Below are positions 48,645 through 58,891 of a stretch of DNA of 64,000 nucleotides, piece after piece. Numbering within the stretch: the first letter of the stretch is position 1; every line of letters starts with the position of its first letter. The notes below the pieces were generated by a model. That model made no database searches. It had not been told where the DNA came from and worked only from the letters and a program-made list of their open reading frames with translations. The stretch is from CAVQBC01 sp963848415 (GTDB lineage: Bacteria; Actinomycetota; Thermoleophilia; Solirubrobacterales; Solirubrobacteraceae), in contig CAWKDN010000003.1 in the NCBI GenBank assembly GCA_963848415.1, positions 186,001 through 250,000 on the forward strand. The letters are read 5' to 3'. The position numbers and the translations under genes are program-made.

Positions 48645-50838
48645 TCAGACCCCGAGCGACTTCGCCACCGTCGCGGCTTCCTCGAGCGACGCGACGGTGG
48701 CGATCCTCGTCTGCAGGTGCAGTCGGGTCCAGCGCGAGGCCCGGGCGAGCAGGACGAGGAGCGAGGGCCCGGGCTGGGGGTTGGACCTCTGGGCTCCCGG
48801 GCGGGTGAGGCGTGCGACGGCTCCGCTGGAGACGGAGTCGAGGCACGACGACGTAACCGGCCTGGCCGATGCCGGCGCCGAGGCAGACGAAGTAGGCGAC
48901 GCGGCTGACGGGATCGAGCTGCCGCCGCCGAGCGTCTGGCGGCTGCACCGTTCTTGAGCACGGCGACGATCTGCCGCCGCCGCCGTAGGTCGGGAAGCGC
49001 ACCTCGGCCGCCACCGCCCGCTCTCCGGTCCGAGTGAGCCGCCAGGTGGTCTCGATGCTCGCCTTGCGGAACGTGGTGGGTGGTGGTCACGGTGATGCTG
49101 CGGGTGCGCTTCGTGGCCTGCACCTGCAGCACGTCGAAGGAGCCCAGTACGGGCGCGCGGGGTAGCGCCGACCACCCCGGATCGGCCCCCGCGGCGACCG
49201 GGTGACCGCCAAGGGCGGGGTGGAGGAGGTGGTGCGGGGTTCCTGGGTGGCGAGGACCGTGCCGCCACGCGTGTTCTCGCAGACGACACCGAAGCCGCCG
49301 CGGCGGTAGCCGCCGATGCAACCGGCGGGGCGCTGGTCGCCGTCGAACAGCCGCGCGAGCTCGATCCCGCCGTAGGGGAAGGAGCCGTTGTTGGTGGCCA
49401 TGATCGCCGTGTTGTAGGTCGGCGTCGTGACCGCGACGCGGCCGATCGAGGGGTCATAGGCCCACAGCGGAGGCGGCTCGGCGACGGGCAGGTCGGCGAA
49501 GCCGTAGGAGACCGCTCGGGCCGCGTGAGACTGGAAGCGGGTCAGGAACACACCCTCTCCGAGCTCGAAGCTCGACTTGATTCCGTACAGCGGGGACTCG
49601 GGGATCTCGTTCCCGGGCCCGCGGTCGGTCGCGAGGCGCTCGTAGGTGGCCAGCGAGCGGTCGAAGATCCATTTCGCCCAGCGGCCCTCTTGGGTGGTGC
49701 GCAGCTCCGGTGAGGCGACGATCGCGAACAGGCCCTGCACCGCGAAGCCCCAGTACCGCCCGAGGTGCCAGCGTTCCAGTGCCATGCCGGTGTCCCAGTT
49801 GAGGTAGCCGCTGTGGGTCCAGTAGGCGGGCAGCGCGCGCGCGACGAAGTTGCGCAGGGTCTGGAGCTCCTCGCCCTCCAGCGCGAGCATGCGCGCGGCG
49901 CGCGCCTGTTGGTAGTACAGGATGAAGTCCAGCACGATGTTCGCGTACTCCGCCGACTCCACGTTTCCCGGCTTGCTGGCGGCCACGAACGGATTTCGAT
50001 GGAACGAGTAGCTGGGGGACAGGTTGGTGCTCCTCCACGGCGAGATGACCTGCCGAGCGCCGCGCAGCCAGCGGACGAGCTGCCGGCGGAAGTCGTTGAC
50101 CAGCAGGTTGTTGTCGCCGGTCAGCTCGGCGGCGTAGGCGTAGAGCTCGGCGCTCCAGTTGATCTGGTTGAGGCGGACGTTCGGGTACTTGAAGAACACG
50201 CCGGCGGCGACCGCCGGGATGCTCGTCCGGATCCCCTCCACCACCTCGGGCGACAGGGCGAGCTGTGCGCGTGCCCGATAGGCCGACATCAGCCCCGCGC
50301 TGATCTTCGGGTCGAGCGAGACGTGCTGCTGTCCCCGCGGGGTGCCGAAGGTCCGCACCCAGCCGGGCGTATGTCGATGAGAGTCCACCTTCGGGTCGGT
50401 CGCGCCCGTGCTCCTACCCGCGGCTTCGGGCAGGTACGGTGGGTGCCGAAGCAGCCGTGTGGCGATCCCGATGGCCCGTTCGTCGTTGCGCGACGCGCCG
50501 GTGTGTCCGAGCTGAGCGGCGATCGAGTGCGTGATCAGGGCCCCGGCGTTGACGCGCGCGTCGCCCTCGTAGAGCCCTGTGCGTTGCCGCCAGAACTTCT
50601 CCAGCCCGTTCTGGCACCAGTCGGCGAACGCCCAGTACTGCGCGTTGCCGAACGGGGGCGAGCCGAGCTGCGGAGCGGGCGTCCCCTGCGCGAGCGCCTC
50701 CGGGGTGGCGGCGAGCCCTCCCCGCAACGCGCTGAGCGCGGTGATACCCGCGCCCACCCTCGCGGACCCTTCGAACAGCTCCCGGCGCGTCAGCTCCGGG
50801 CGGTTGCCGGGCCCGGGCCGATCGCCGCGAGGCTCCAT
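48645..50838 (-). pseudogene. Tat-type secreted protein with frameshifted 3' part
   Basis: The N-terminus has a twin-arginine-like leader (RPELTRRELFEGSARVGAGITALSAL). Residues ~60-450 are helical with many Trp/Tyr (NWSAELYAYAAELTG, YWTHSGYLNWDTGMALERWHLGRYWGFAVQG) and resemble an alpha/alpha-toroid fold of polysaccharide-active enzymes, although no catalytic motif was identified. The 3' third is broken: after GGFGVVCENTRGGTVLATQEP, fragments in other frames (VLGSFDVLQVQATKR, AAEVRFPTYGGGG, SRVAYFVCLGAGIGQAGYVVVPRL) lead to SLGV at 48645. At least three shifts are needed. ATG 50838 is chosen; GTG 50862 is possible. Confidence 0.6.
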
Positions 50839-51023
50839 GCTCCGACCGTCCCAGGACGCCACTGTGATGGCGTCGGGGTGTACCCCTGAAGTTTTCGAAC
50901 CGGTCCGCGGCGCTCAAACCGGTCAGATCCGACGCCGCCGGCAGGACGACACCGACCGCTTCGCCCCGCCATGAGCGGCGGCATCGCGATGGCGCGCAAG
51001 CACTCAAACCGGTCGGGCTCGGA

Positions 51024-51029
51024 TACGGT
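51024..51029 (+). promoter_or_regulatory. Putative -10 box (TACGGT)
   Basis: The hexamer ends 9 nt before ATG 51039 with no Shine-Dalgarno sequence, leaderless type. The promoter survives although the gene itself is disrupted. Confidence 0.35.
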
Positions 51030-51038
51030 TGGCCGGCG

Positions 51039-53878
51039 ATGCCGTCCAACATCGACGGGCATAGCCTCCTCGAGCGAGAGCGCGAAGTCGCGGAGTTGAC
51101 GGCGGCCTGCAGGGACGCGGCAGCCGGACGCGGGCGCGTGATCGTGGTGGAGGGTCCGGCCGGTATCGGGAAGACGGCGCTGCTGGACGCCGGCCGCCGG
51201 GCCGCTATGGACGCCGGGCTGACCGTCTTGACCGGATCGGGCTCCCAGCTCGAGCGCGAGCTCGCCTTCGGCGTTGTGCGCCAGCTCTTCGAGCGACCGC
51301 TGCGCAACCTCGGCGACGGCGCCCGGGCCGAGATCCTCGCGGGTGCCGCAACGCTGGCCGTCCCGATCCTCCTCGAGGCCGACCCGGCGCCGACGGCCGA
51401 TGTCTTGCACGCTGCCACGCACGGGCTCTACTGGCTTGCGGCGGAGCTGGCCGCCGACGCGCCGCTGATGCTCGTTGTTGACGACGCCCACTGGGCCGAT
51501 GCCGCGTCGTTGCGCTGGCTCGCGTATCTCGGACGCCGGCTCGACGGCGTTGCGTTGCTCGTCCTCGTCGCCCGGCGCGCCGGTGAGCCAGGCGCCGATC
51601 CCGAGCTACACGACCGTGTCACGGGCGCGGCGATGGCCGTCGTATTGCGCCCGGCGCCGTTGGGGGAGCCGGCCGTCGCGCGGCTGCTCGCGGCCGCTTA
51701 CGATCGCGTTGTCGCGCCGGAGTTCGCCCGGGCCTGCAGCGATCGCGACCGGCGGGAATCCGTTCCTGCTGCGCGAGCTGATCGCATCGCTGCACGCCGA
51801 CGGCGTGGGGCCGGGCGCCAGTGGCACCGATGCCGTCGCGGCAATCGCGCCGGCCGGCGTCGCTCGGGCGGTGTTGCCAGCGGCTCGCGCCGCTGGGTCC
51901 CGAGGCGCTCGCCGTCGCCGAGGCTGCGGCGGTGCTCTCCACGGACGCCAGGATCGATCGCGTCGCGACCCTCGCCGGCGTGCCGCTCGAGCGGACGGCC
52001 GAGCTGCTCGACCGGCTCGCGGACCGCCGGGATCCTCCTCGGCGGCGACCCGATCCGGTTCCGCCATCCCATCCTGAGCTCCGCGGTCCACGATCAGACG
52101 CCCGTCAGCGGCGCGGCCTCGCGCATCTGACGGCGGCGGAGCTGCTGCTCGGACGAAGGCGCCGCGCCGGAGCGCATCGCGTCCCATCTGCTCGCCGCAC
52201 CCGCCGGTGGTCAGGCCTGGGTCGCTGAGACGCTGCGCCGCGCCGCCGCCGCGGCTGGCGCGCGCGGCGCCCCGGACGCGTCCGTGACGCTGCTGCGGCG
52301 GGCGCTCGCCGAGGGTGGCTCCCGACCGCGCCGCGGTCCTGCTGGAGCTGGCTGAGGCCGAGTTCACCGTCCAGGACCCGGCGGCGGTCGAGCACGCCCG
52401 GGCGGCGATCGAGGCGAGCCGGTTCGCCGGATGCGCGCGTGCGAGCGGGGCTGGCGGCAGCACGGGCGCTGACGTCGCTGGCTCGCCACGAGGAGGCGAT
52501 CGAGGCGCTCGCGATGGTCGAGCGGGAGGCGGCCGGGCTCGATCCCCCGGCCCGCAAGGCGGTGCAGGCCGAGGCGATCATGCTCACCGTCTGGCACCGC
52601 GGCCCGGCTGCGTTCGGCGAGCTGCTGCGTGGGCTGCGGCTCGGGGAGCTGCCGGGAAGCACACCCATCGAGCGGCTTCTGCTCGCGACCTGGGTCGATG
52701 CAGCTGATGAGCGAGGGGCGGACCCGCGAGCCGATGCTCGACGTGCGCACGACGCGTGCTGGCGCGCGCCGATCCGCGTGATCCGGCCGACGAGCACCCC
52801 ATCCTCATCATGAGCCGGGTTCTCGCGCTCGCGGACGAGGTGGGGGAAGCGCTGCGCGAAGTTCAGCGCGGTGATCGACGGCGCTCGGGCTCGCGGGGCC
52901 ATCGCAACCGTCGCCACCGCGCTGGCGATGCGCGGCGAGGCGGGCTTCCGGGCCGGCCGTCTCGCCGAGGCGGAGGCGGACGGCCGCGAGGCGGTCGCGC
53001 TCGTGACCGAGCACGACATCCCGGTCCTGATCCCGGCGGCCGTCGCCTCCCTCGTCGACGTCCTCGTCGAGCTCGAGCCCGCGCAGCGCGTGCTCGCGTT
53101 GCTGCAGCGCCATTTCCCGTCCGACGTGGCCCTTCCGCGGGGATACTCCGGCATGATGGTCCTGTTCGCAGCTGGGCCAGGCGGCGGCCGCTGCCGGTGA
53201 CGCGACCGCCGCCGCGATCCGTTTCGAGTCGTGTGGGCTGGCGCAGGCCGAATGGGGCGAGCGCAACCCGGCCGCCGCGGCCCTGGCGCTCGAGCCTCGC
53301 GCTCGCCCTGGCGGCGCTCGGCCGCGACGAGGAGGCCGCGCGGCTGGTCGACGAGGAGCTCGGCTGGCGCGGGCGTTCGGCGCCACCCGGGCGATCGGTA
53401 TCGCCCTGCGGGCGCGCGCGCTCCTGGGGAGCGGAGAAGAGCAGATCATGGGCCTAGCGCGAGGCCGCGCAGGTGCTGTCGGGCTCGCCGGCGCGGCTCG
53501 AGCACACCCGCACACTGGTCGACCTCGGCGCGGCGTTGCGCCGCGCCGGCAACCGCACCGAGGCGCGGGGCATGCTCGCGTCCGCCCTCGAGAGATGCCA
53601 CGACCACCGGGCCGCCGTGCTCGCCGAGCGTTGCCGCGAGGAGTTGGCAGGCGGCCGGAGCGCGCCCCCGGCGGGAGCGGCTCAGCGGGCCCGAATCGCT
53701 CACGGCGAGCGAGCGTCGGGTGGCCGCGCTCGCCGCAGAAGGCCTCACCAACCGGCAGATCGCCCAGGCGCTGTTCGTGACGACCAAGACGGTCGAGACG
53801 CACCTGGGTCACGTCTACCCGAAGCTGGCGATCAACGGCCGCGCCGAGCTTCGGGAGGCGCTCCTTCAGCGCGCGTAG
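51039..53878 (+). pseudogene. Large ATP-binding LuxR-family regulator, multiply frameshifted
   Basis: This relative of the intact LAL regulator at 16744-19389 starts MPSNIDGHSLLERERE, with Walker A GPAGIGKTALL and Walker B MLVVDDAHWADA. Near 51741 the frame breaks, and ATGGNPFLLRELIASLHADGV, LAPLGPEALAVAEAAAVLS, AGILLGGDPIRFRHPILSSAVHD and later TPR-like pieces lie in alternating frames. The C-terminal HTH (LTASERRVAALAAEGLTNRQIAQALFVTTKTVETHL) is intact at 53695-53870. I count roughly ten shifts. It converges on the rhamnose operon, overlapping its last gene by 13 bp. Confidence 0.8.
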
Positions 53879-55950
53879 GCCGCCGCCACGCCCCCGTCCA
53901 CGTTGAGCAGGTTGCCCGTGCTCTTGCCCGACCGCCGCGGCGAGGCGAAGTGCAGCACCGCCTCGGCGATGTCCTCCGGGAAGATGTTCACCAGCAGCGT
54001 GGTGCGCCGGCGGTAGTGCTCCTCGAGCTCGTCCGGCTCGATCCCGTAGGCCGCGGCGCGCTCCTCGCGCCATGCGCTGTCCCAGATCCGCGAGCCCTGC
54101 AGGACGGCGTCGGGGTTGACGGTGTTCACGCGGATGCCGTCGGCGCCGCCCTCCTCGGCCAGGCAGCGGGCGAGGTGCAGCTCGGCGGCCTTGGCCGACG
54201 AGTAGGCCGCCGCGTGCTTGCCGGCCACCAGCGCGTTCTTGGAGGCGACGAAGACGAGCGCGCCGCCGCGGCCCTGCTGCTTGAGCAGCCGGAACGCCTC
54301 GCGGGCGACGAGGAAGTAGCCGGTGCCGAGGACCGCGTGGTTGCGGTTCCACTCGGCCAGCGTGGTGTCCTCGAGCGCGGCGCTGGAGGCGACCCCGGCG
54401 TTGGAGACGACGATGTCCACGCCGCCGAAGCGGGCCGCGGCCATCGCGAAGGCGCCGGCCACCGCCGCCTCGCCGGTGACGTCGCCGCCGAGCGCCGCGC
54501 CGCGGTCGCCGAGCGCTTGCACGGCCTCGGCCGCGCCGTCGCCGTCGAGGTCGAAGCCGACGACGCACGCGCCGGCCGCGCCCAGCGCGTCGATGACCGC
54601 GCGGCCGATCCCGCCGGCCGCGCCGGTGATGAGCGCCACCTTGCCCTGCAGCTCGCCCGGCGGCGGCGCCAGCGAGAGCTTGTAGAGCTCGAGCGGCCAG
54701 TACTCGACCGCGAAGCTCTCCTGCGCGTCGAGCGAGACGAACTCGCCGAGCGCCTGCGCCCCCGCCATCACCTCGATCGCCCGGTGGTAGAGGTCGCGTG
54801 CCGTCGCCGCCTGCTTGGTCGTCGTGCCGGCGGCGACGAGCCCGAGGTGCTGGACGAGCACGATCCGCGGGTCCGGGTCCGCGGGCTCGGTGCGCTCGTC
54901 GCCGTGCGCCTCCACGTAGGCGCGGTAGTCGGCGCGGAACGCCTCCGCGCGCTCGGCGATGCGCACGCGCAGGGCGCCGGCGTCGTCGGCCGCCGGGTCG
55001 TAGGGGATCCACAGCGGGACGCGCTTGGTGTGGACGAGGTGGTCGGGGCAGGGCGCGCCGACCGTGACCAGCGACTCGGCCTGAACCGAGGAGACGAACT
55101 CGAGCGGGCGCGCGGAGGCGTCGGTCGTGAGCACTTTCGCGCGCTCGCTGGAGACCGCCCCGCGGATCGCCGGCAGCAGCGCGCCGAGCAGCTCGGCGCG
55201 CTCCTGCTCGCCGACCGCGGCCGCCGCGGCGTGGCGGCCGCCGAAGCGCGGCGCGTCGCCCGTGCGCTCGTTGACGAACGCCACCGCCCGGTTGATGACC
55301 TCGATCGTGCGCCGGTAGGCCTCCTCGGCCGTCTCGCCCCACACCACCAGCCCGTGCTTGGCGAGCACCACCAGCTTGAGGTCCGGGTTCGCGCGCGCCG
55401 CCTCGCCGACCTGCCTGGACAACGTGAACCCGGGGCGGATGTAGGGCACCCACGCGGCGCTGTCGCCGAAGCACTCGGCCACCAGGCGCTCTCCGTCGGC
55501 CGTGCCCGCGAGCACGTTGATGCCGTCGGGATGGGTGTGATGGACGTGCGGCGCCGGCACGAAGGCGTGCAGCAGCGTCTCGATCGAGCAGCGCGGCATG
55601 GCGGGATCGAGCTGGCACTTGGCCAGGTGGGCGACCATGTCCTCGTCGCTCATCTCCGCCCGCTCGAAGAGCCCCAGCACCTCCTCCAGCCGCAGGCCGG
55701 TGAAGCCCTCGCGCCCGATCGTCGCCAGGTCCGATCCGGAGCCCTTGACCCACATGACGTCGACGTCGCGGCCGATGTGGTCGCGCGCGGTGCCCTTCAC
55801 GGACGTGTTGCCGCCGCCGAAGTTCGAGACGGCCCGGTCGGCGCCGAGCAGGTTGGAGGCGAGCACGAGCTGGTCGAGCCCGTCCGCCGGAGGCTCGCCG
55901 GCCGGCCAGCGATCCTGCACCGGGTCGATCAGCGGGGTCACCGAGCTCAT
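53866..55950 (-). CDS. rhaD: Bifunctional rhamnulose-1-phosphate aldolase / lactaldehyde dehydrogenase
   Basis: This 694-residue fusion cleaves L-rhamnulose-1-phosphate to DHAP and L-lactaldehyde and oxidises the lactaldehyde. Residues ~1-415 form a class II (aldolase II) domain with SNFGGGNTSVKG, HHTHPDGINVL and VLAKHGLVVWGE holding the metal-binding His residues. Residues ~425-694 form an SDR domain with LITGAAGGIGRAVI, VSNAGVASS and AAYSSAKAAE (Ser/Tyr/Lys). This fusion is known from bacterial rhamnose operons. ATGA overlap with rhaI. It is the last gene of the operon; the symbol is used loosely (rhaE in some species). Confidence 0.92.
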   Translation of the reverse strand: MSSVTPLIDPVQDRWPAGEPPADGLDQLVLASNLLGADRAVSNFGGGNTSVKGTARDHIGRDVDVMWVKGSGSDLATIGREGFTGLRLEEVLGLFERAEMSDEDMVAHLAKCQLDPAMPRCSIETLLHAFVPAPHVHHTHPDGINVLAGTADGERLVAECFGDSAAWVPYIRPGFTLSRQVGEAARANPDLKLVVLAKHGLVVWGETAEEAYRRTIEVINRAVAFVNERTGDAPRFGGRHAAAAAVGEQERAELLGALLPAIRGAVSSERAKVLTTDASARPLEFVSSVQAESLVTVGAPCPDHLVHTKRVPLWIPYDPAADDAGALRVRIAERAEAFRADYRAYVEAHGDERTEPADPDPRIVLVQHLGLVAAGTTTKQAATARDLYHRAIEVMAGAQALGEFVSLDAQESFAVEYWPLELYKLSLAPPPGELQGKVALITGAAGGIGRAVIDALGAAGACVVGFDLDGDGAAEAVQALGDRGAALGGDVTGEAAVAGAFAMAAARFGGVDIVVSNAGVASSAALEDTTLAEWNRNHAVLGTGYFLVAREAFRLLKQQGRGGALVFVASKNALVAGKHAAAYSSAKAAELHLARCLAEEGGADGIRVNTVNPDAVLQGSRIWDSAWREERAAAYGIEPDELEEHYRRRTTLLVNIFPEDIAEAVLHFASPRRSGKSTGNLLNVDGGVAAAYAR

Positions 55951-57092
55951 GTCGCGATCTCCTGACGGGCTTGGCGTTCGGCGGCCACCCGCTCGGCGTA
56001 GCCGGACGCCCGCAGGGCGGCGATCGGGTCCTCGGCCGCGCCGAGCCGCTCCCGGACGCGGGCGCACAGCGGGCGGACGTCGGCGCGGTAGGCGTCCAGC
56101 AGCAGCTCGTGGCCGGCGAGCACGTCGCCCGCCGCCTGCGCTGCGCGCAGCGCGTCGCGGTCGACCAGCAGCGCCTTGGCGTAGGCCTCCTGGAGGTTGA
56201 CCACGCTGAGCACCATCGCCTCGACCTTGGCCTCGACGTTGTGGGACTGGTCGATCGTCAGCCGCGGCAGCCGCGGCTCGCCCGCCAGCTCGTAGAAGAT
56301 CAGGAAGAGCTCGAACGGGTTGACCGAGCCGACGATCAGGTCGTCGTCGGCGTACTTGCGGTTGTTGAAGTGAAAGCCGCCGAGCCGGTCCTCTTCGCCC
56401 AGCAGCACGACGATCTGCTCGATATTGACGCCCTGGGCGTGATGGCCGAGGTCCACGAGCACGCGCGCCCGCTCGCCGAGCCGCTGGCAGGCGAGCAGCG
56501 CCGAGCCCCAGTCGGCGAGGTCGGTCGCGTAGAAGGCGGGCTCGAAGAGCTTGTACTCGAGCAGCAGCTCCTGGCCCGCGGGCAGCTCGGCGTAGACCGT
56601 CGCCAGCGCCTCGTGCAGTCGCGCCCGGCGCGTGCGCAGGTCGGCCTGGCCCGGGTAGTTGGTGCCGTCGGCCAGCCACAGCGACTGCGCTGTCGAGCCG
56701 AGCGTCTCGGCGATGTGCAGGCACTCGAGCAGGTGCGCGACGGCCTTCTCGCGCACGCGCGCGTCGGGATGGGTGATCGAGCCGAGCTTGTAGTCCTGCT
56801 CCTGGAAGAGGTTGGCGTTCGTCGCCCCGACCCGCAGGCCGTGCCCCTCGACGTGTGCCCGCAGCGCGCCGTAGTCCTCGAGCGCGTCCCACGGGAAGTG
56901 GAAGGCGACCGCGCCGGCGGTGCCGGTGAGGCGGTGGACCTCGGCGGCGTCGTCGACGCGCTCGAAGACGTCGCGCGGGCGCCCGGGCTGCGGGAAGACG
57001 CCGAAGCGGGTGCCGGAGTCGCCGTAGCCCCACGACGGGGTCTCGATCACCAGCTCCGAGAGCCGGCGCTCGACATCGCTGAGGTCGCTCAC
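55947..57092 (-). CDS. rhaI: L-rhamnose isomerase (RhaI type)
   Basis: The 381-residue TIM-barrel enzyme converts L-rhamnose to L-rhamnulose. It starts at GTG 57092. Visible family features are FGVFPQPGRPRDVFER, AVAFHFPWD, NANLFQEQDYKLGSITHP, a metal-site segment LEYKLFEPAFYATDLADWG, VLVDLGHHAQGVNIEQIV, GGFHFNNRKYADDDL and DQSHNVEAKVEAMVLSV. This is the xylose-isomerase-like RhaI family, not the larger E. coli RhaA, but the reaction is the same. It lies 10 bp after rhaB and overlaps the aldolase gene by 4 bp. Confidence 0.92.
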   Translation of the reverse strand: MSDLSDVERRLSELVIETPSWGYGDSGTRFGVFPQPGRPRDVFERVDDAAEVHRLTGTAGAVAFHFPWDALEDYGALRAHVEGHGLRVGATNANLFQEQDYKLGSITHPDARVREKAVAHLLECLHIAETLGSTAQSLWLADGTNYPGQADLRTRRARLHEALATVYAELPAGQELLLEYKLFEPAFYATDLADWGSALLACQRLGERARVLVDLGHHAQGVNIEQIVVLLGEEDRLGGFHFNNRKYADDDLIVGSVNPFELFLIFYELAGEPRLPRLTIDQSHNVEAKVEAMVLSVVNLQEAYAKALLVDRDALRAAQAAGDVLAGHELLLDAYRADVRPLCARVRERLGAAEDPIAALRASGYAERVAAERQARQEIAT

Positions 57093-57102
57093 GCGGTCTC
57101 CT

Positions 57103-58578
57103 TCATCGGGTGGAAAGTGGGGCGCCGAGGCCCGTGACGTCGAGGAAGCGCCGGTAGGTCTCCGCCGCCGCCTCGGCGCCGGCGGGCTCGTAGGCCACCG
57201 GCTGTGCCGAGGCGGTCGCGACCGCGCGCACGTCGGCCAGCGAGCCCAGCTCGCCGGCGGCCCGCGCCTGCATCAGCACGTTGCCGAGCGCGGTGGCCTC
57301 AACCGGGCCGGCGAGCACCTCGCGGCCGGTCAGCTGCGCGGTCAGCCGGCACAGCAGCTCGTTGCGGGCGCCGCCGCCGATCACATGGATGCGACGCACG
57401 TCGCGGCCGCTGACCGCCTCCAGGCGCTCGAGCACCCAGCGGTACTTGCAGGCCAGCGAGACGAGGATCGCGAGCACCGTCTCCCCGGTGTCGCGCGGCG
57501 CCGGCTGGCCGGTGCGCTCGCACGCCGCGGCGATCCGCCCGGGCATGTCGCCCGGGGCGAGGAAGTCCTCGAGGTCGGGATCGAAGAGCGCGACGTCCTC
57601 GCCCGCCGCCTCGGCGAGCCGGTGCAGCTCGCCGTAGCCGGGCTCGTCGCCGTCGCGCGTCCACGCGCGCCGGCACTCCTCCAGCAGCCACATGCCCATC
57701 ACGTTCTTCAGCAGCCGCGTCGTGCCCTCGACGCCGCGCTCGTTGGTCAGGTTCGCCTCGCGGGCGTCGTCGGTCAGGACCGGCGCCGGCAGCTCGAGGC
57801 CGAGCAGCGACCAGGTGCCGCTGGAGAGGATGGCGGCGTGCTCGTCGCGCACCGGCGCGGCGGCGAAGGCCGAGGCGGTGTCGTGGCTGGCGACCGCGTG
57901 CACGGGGGTGGAGCCCAGCTCGTGGTGGGGGAGGAGCGGGGCGAGCGGCGTGCCGGCCTCCACCAGATCGCCGAACAGCCGCTCGGGCAGGCCGAGCCGG
58001 GCGATCACCCCGGTGGCCCAGGCACCCGAGCGGGCGTCGAGCAGCCCGGTGGTCGAGGCGTTGGTGGCCTCGTTGGCCAGCTCGCCGCACAGCCAGTGGG
58101 AGAGCAGGTCGGGCACGAGCGCGATCCGCTCGGCGGCGGCCAGCGCGGGCGAGCCCTCGTCGGCGAGCAGCTGGAAGACGGTGTTGATCGGCAGCGTCTG
58201 GATGCCGGCGGCGGCGTAGAGCTCGGCGGCCGGCACGCGCGCGAAGGCGCGCTCGACCATCCCCGCGGTGCGCTCGTCGCGGTGGTGGAAGGGCAGCCCG
58301 AGCGGGCGCCCGGCGCCGTCGAGCAGCGCGTAGTCCACGCCCCAGGTGCAGACGCCGGCGCCCGCCAGGCCGTCGCCGGCCCGGCGCAGGCCGTCGAGCG
58401 CCGCGCCGAAGAGCCCGAGCAGGTCCCAGCGCAGGCCGTCGGGCAGCCGCACCGGCCGGTTCGCGAAGCGGTGGACCTCCTCGAGCTCGCAGCGCCCGCC
58501 GGCCAGGCGGCCGGTGACCACGCGCCCGCTGGTGGCGCCGAGGTCGATCGCCGCGTAGCGCGTGCCCGCCTCAGGCAA
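57103..58578 (-). CDS. rhaB: L-rhamnulokinase
   Basis: The 491-residue FGGY-family kinase phosphorylates L-rhamnulose at C1. Motifs: AIDLGATSGRVV at the N-terminus (phosphate 1), WGVDYALLD, HRDERT, the substrate region NEATNASTTGLLDARSG, SSGTWSLLGLE, and the adenosine-binding HVIGGGARNELLCRLTA near the C-terminus. TTG 58578 gives a start directly before TRYAAIDLG. It overlaps rhaM by 8 bp and is followed 10 bp later by rhaI. Rhamnulokinases begin the committed part of this pathway. Confidence 0.92.
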   Translation of the reverse strand: MPEAGTRYAAIDLGATSGRVVTGRLAGGRCELEEVHRFANRPVRLPDGLRWDLLGLFGAALDGLRRAGDGLAGAGVCTWGVDYALLDGAGRPLGLPFHHRDERTAGMVERAFARVPAAELYAAAGIQTLPINTVFQLLADEGSPALAAAERIALVPDLLSHWLCGELANEATNASTTGLLDARSGAWATGVIARLGLPERLFGDLVEAGTPLAPLLPHHELGSTPVHAVASHDTASAFAAAPVRDEHAAILSSGTWSLLGLELPAPVLTDDAREANLTNERGVEGTTRLLKNVMGMWLLEECRRAWTRDGDEPGYGELHRLAEAAGEDVALFDPDLEDFLAPGDMPGRIAAACERTGQPAPRDTGETVLAILVSLACKYRWVLERLEAVSGRDVRRIHVIGGGARNELLCRLTAQLTGREVLAGPVEATALGNVLMQARAAGELGSLADVRAVATASAQPVAYEPAGAEAAAETYRRFLDVTGLGAPLSTR

Positions 58579-58891
58579 GGTGGAAGACCTCCTCGAGCCG
58601 CGCCAGCCCCGTGTCCGGGCGCTCGCTGTCCGAGAGTGCGAAGAACGGCGCCATCTCGGCCTGCCAGCGGGCGTTGACGTCCGTGCGCTCCATGCCGGCC
58701 AGCGCCGCCGCGAAGTCGTCGGTCTCCAGGTAGCCCACCAGCAGCCCGTCGGGCGCGAGGAACAGCGAGTAGTTGCGCCAGCCGGTCGCCCTCAGCGCGT
58801 CGAGCATCTCCGGCCACACCTCGCGGTGGCGCGCCCGGTACTCCTCCAGGCGCTCGGGCTTGACCCGCAGCAGGAAGCAGACCCGTTCCAT
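58571..58891 (-). CDS. rhaM: L-rhamnose mutarotase
   Basis: The 106-residue protein interconverts alpha- and beta-L-rhamnose so the isomerase gets its preferred anomer. It matches the RhaM/YiiL family: MERVCFLLRVKPERLEEYRARHREVWPEM at the N-terminus (with the catalytic His), YSLFLAPDGLLVGYLE and WQAEMAPFF. Length is typical. ATG 58891 overlaps the stop of the upstream isomerase-like gene by one base, so translation is coupled. Confidence 0.92.
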   Translation of the reverse strand: MERVCFLLRVKPERLEEYRARHREVWPEMLDALRATGWRNYSLFLAPDGLLVGYLETDDFAAALAGMERTDVNARWQAEMAPFFALSDSERPDTGLARLEEVFHLA

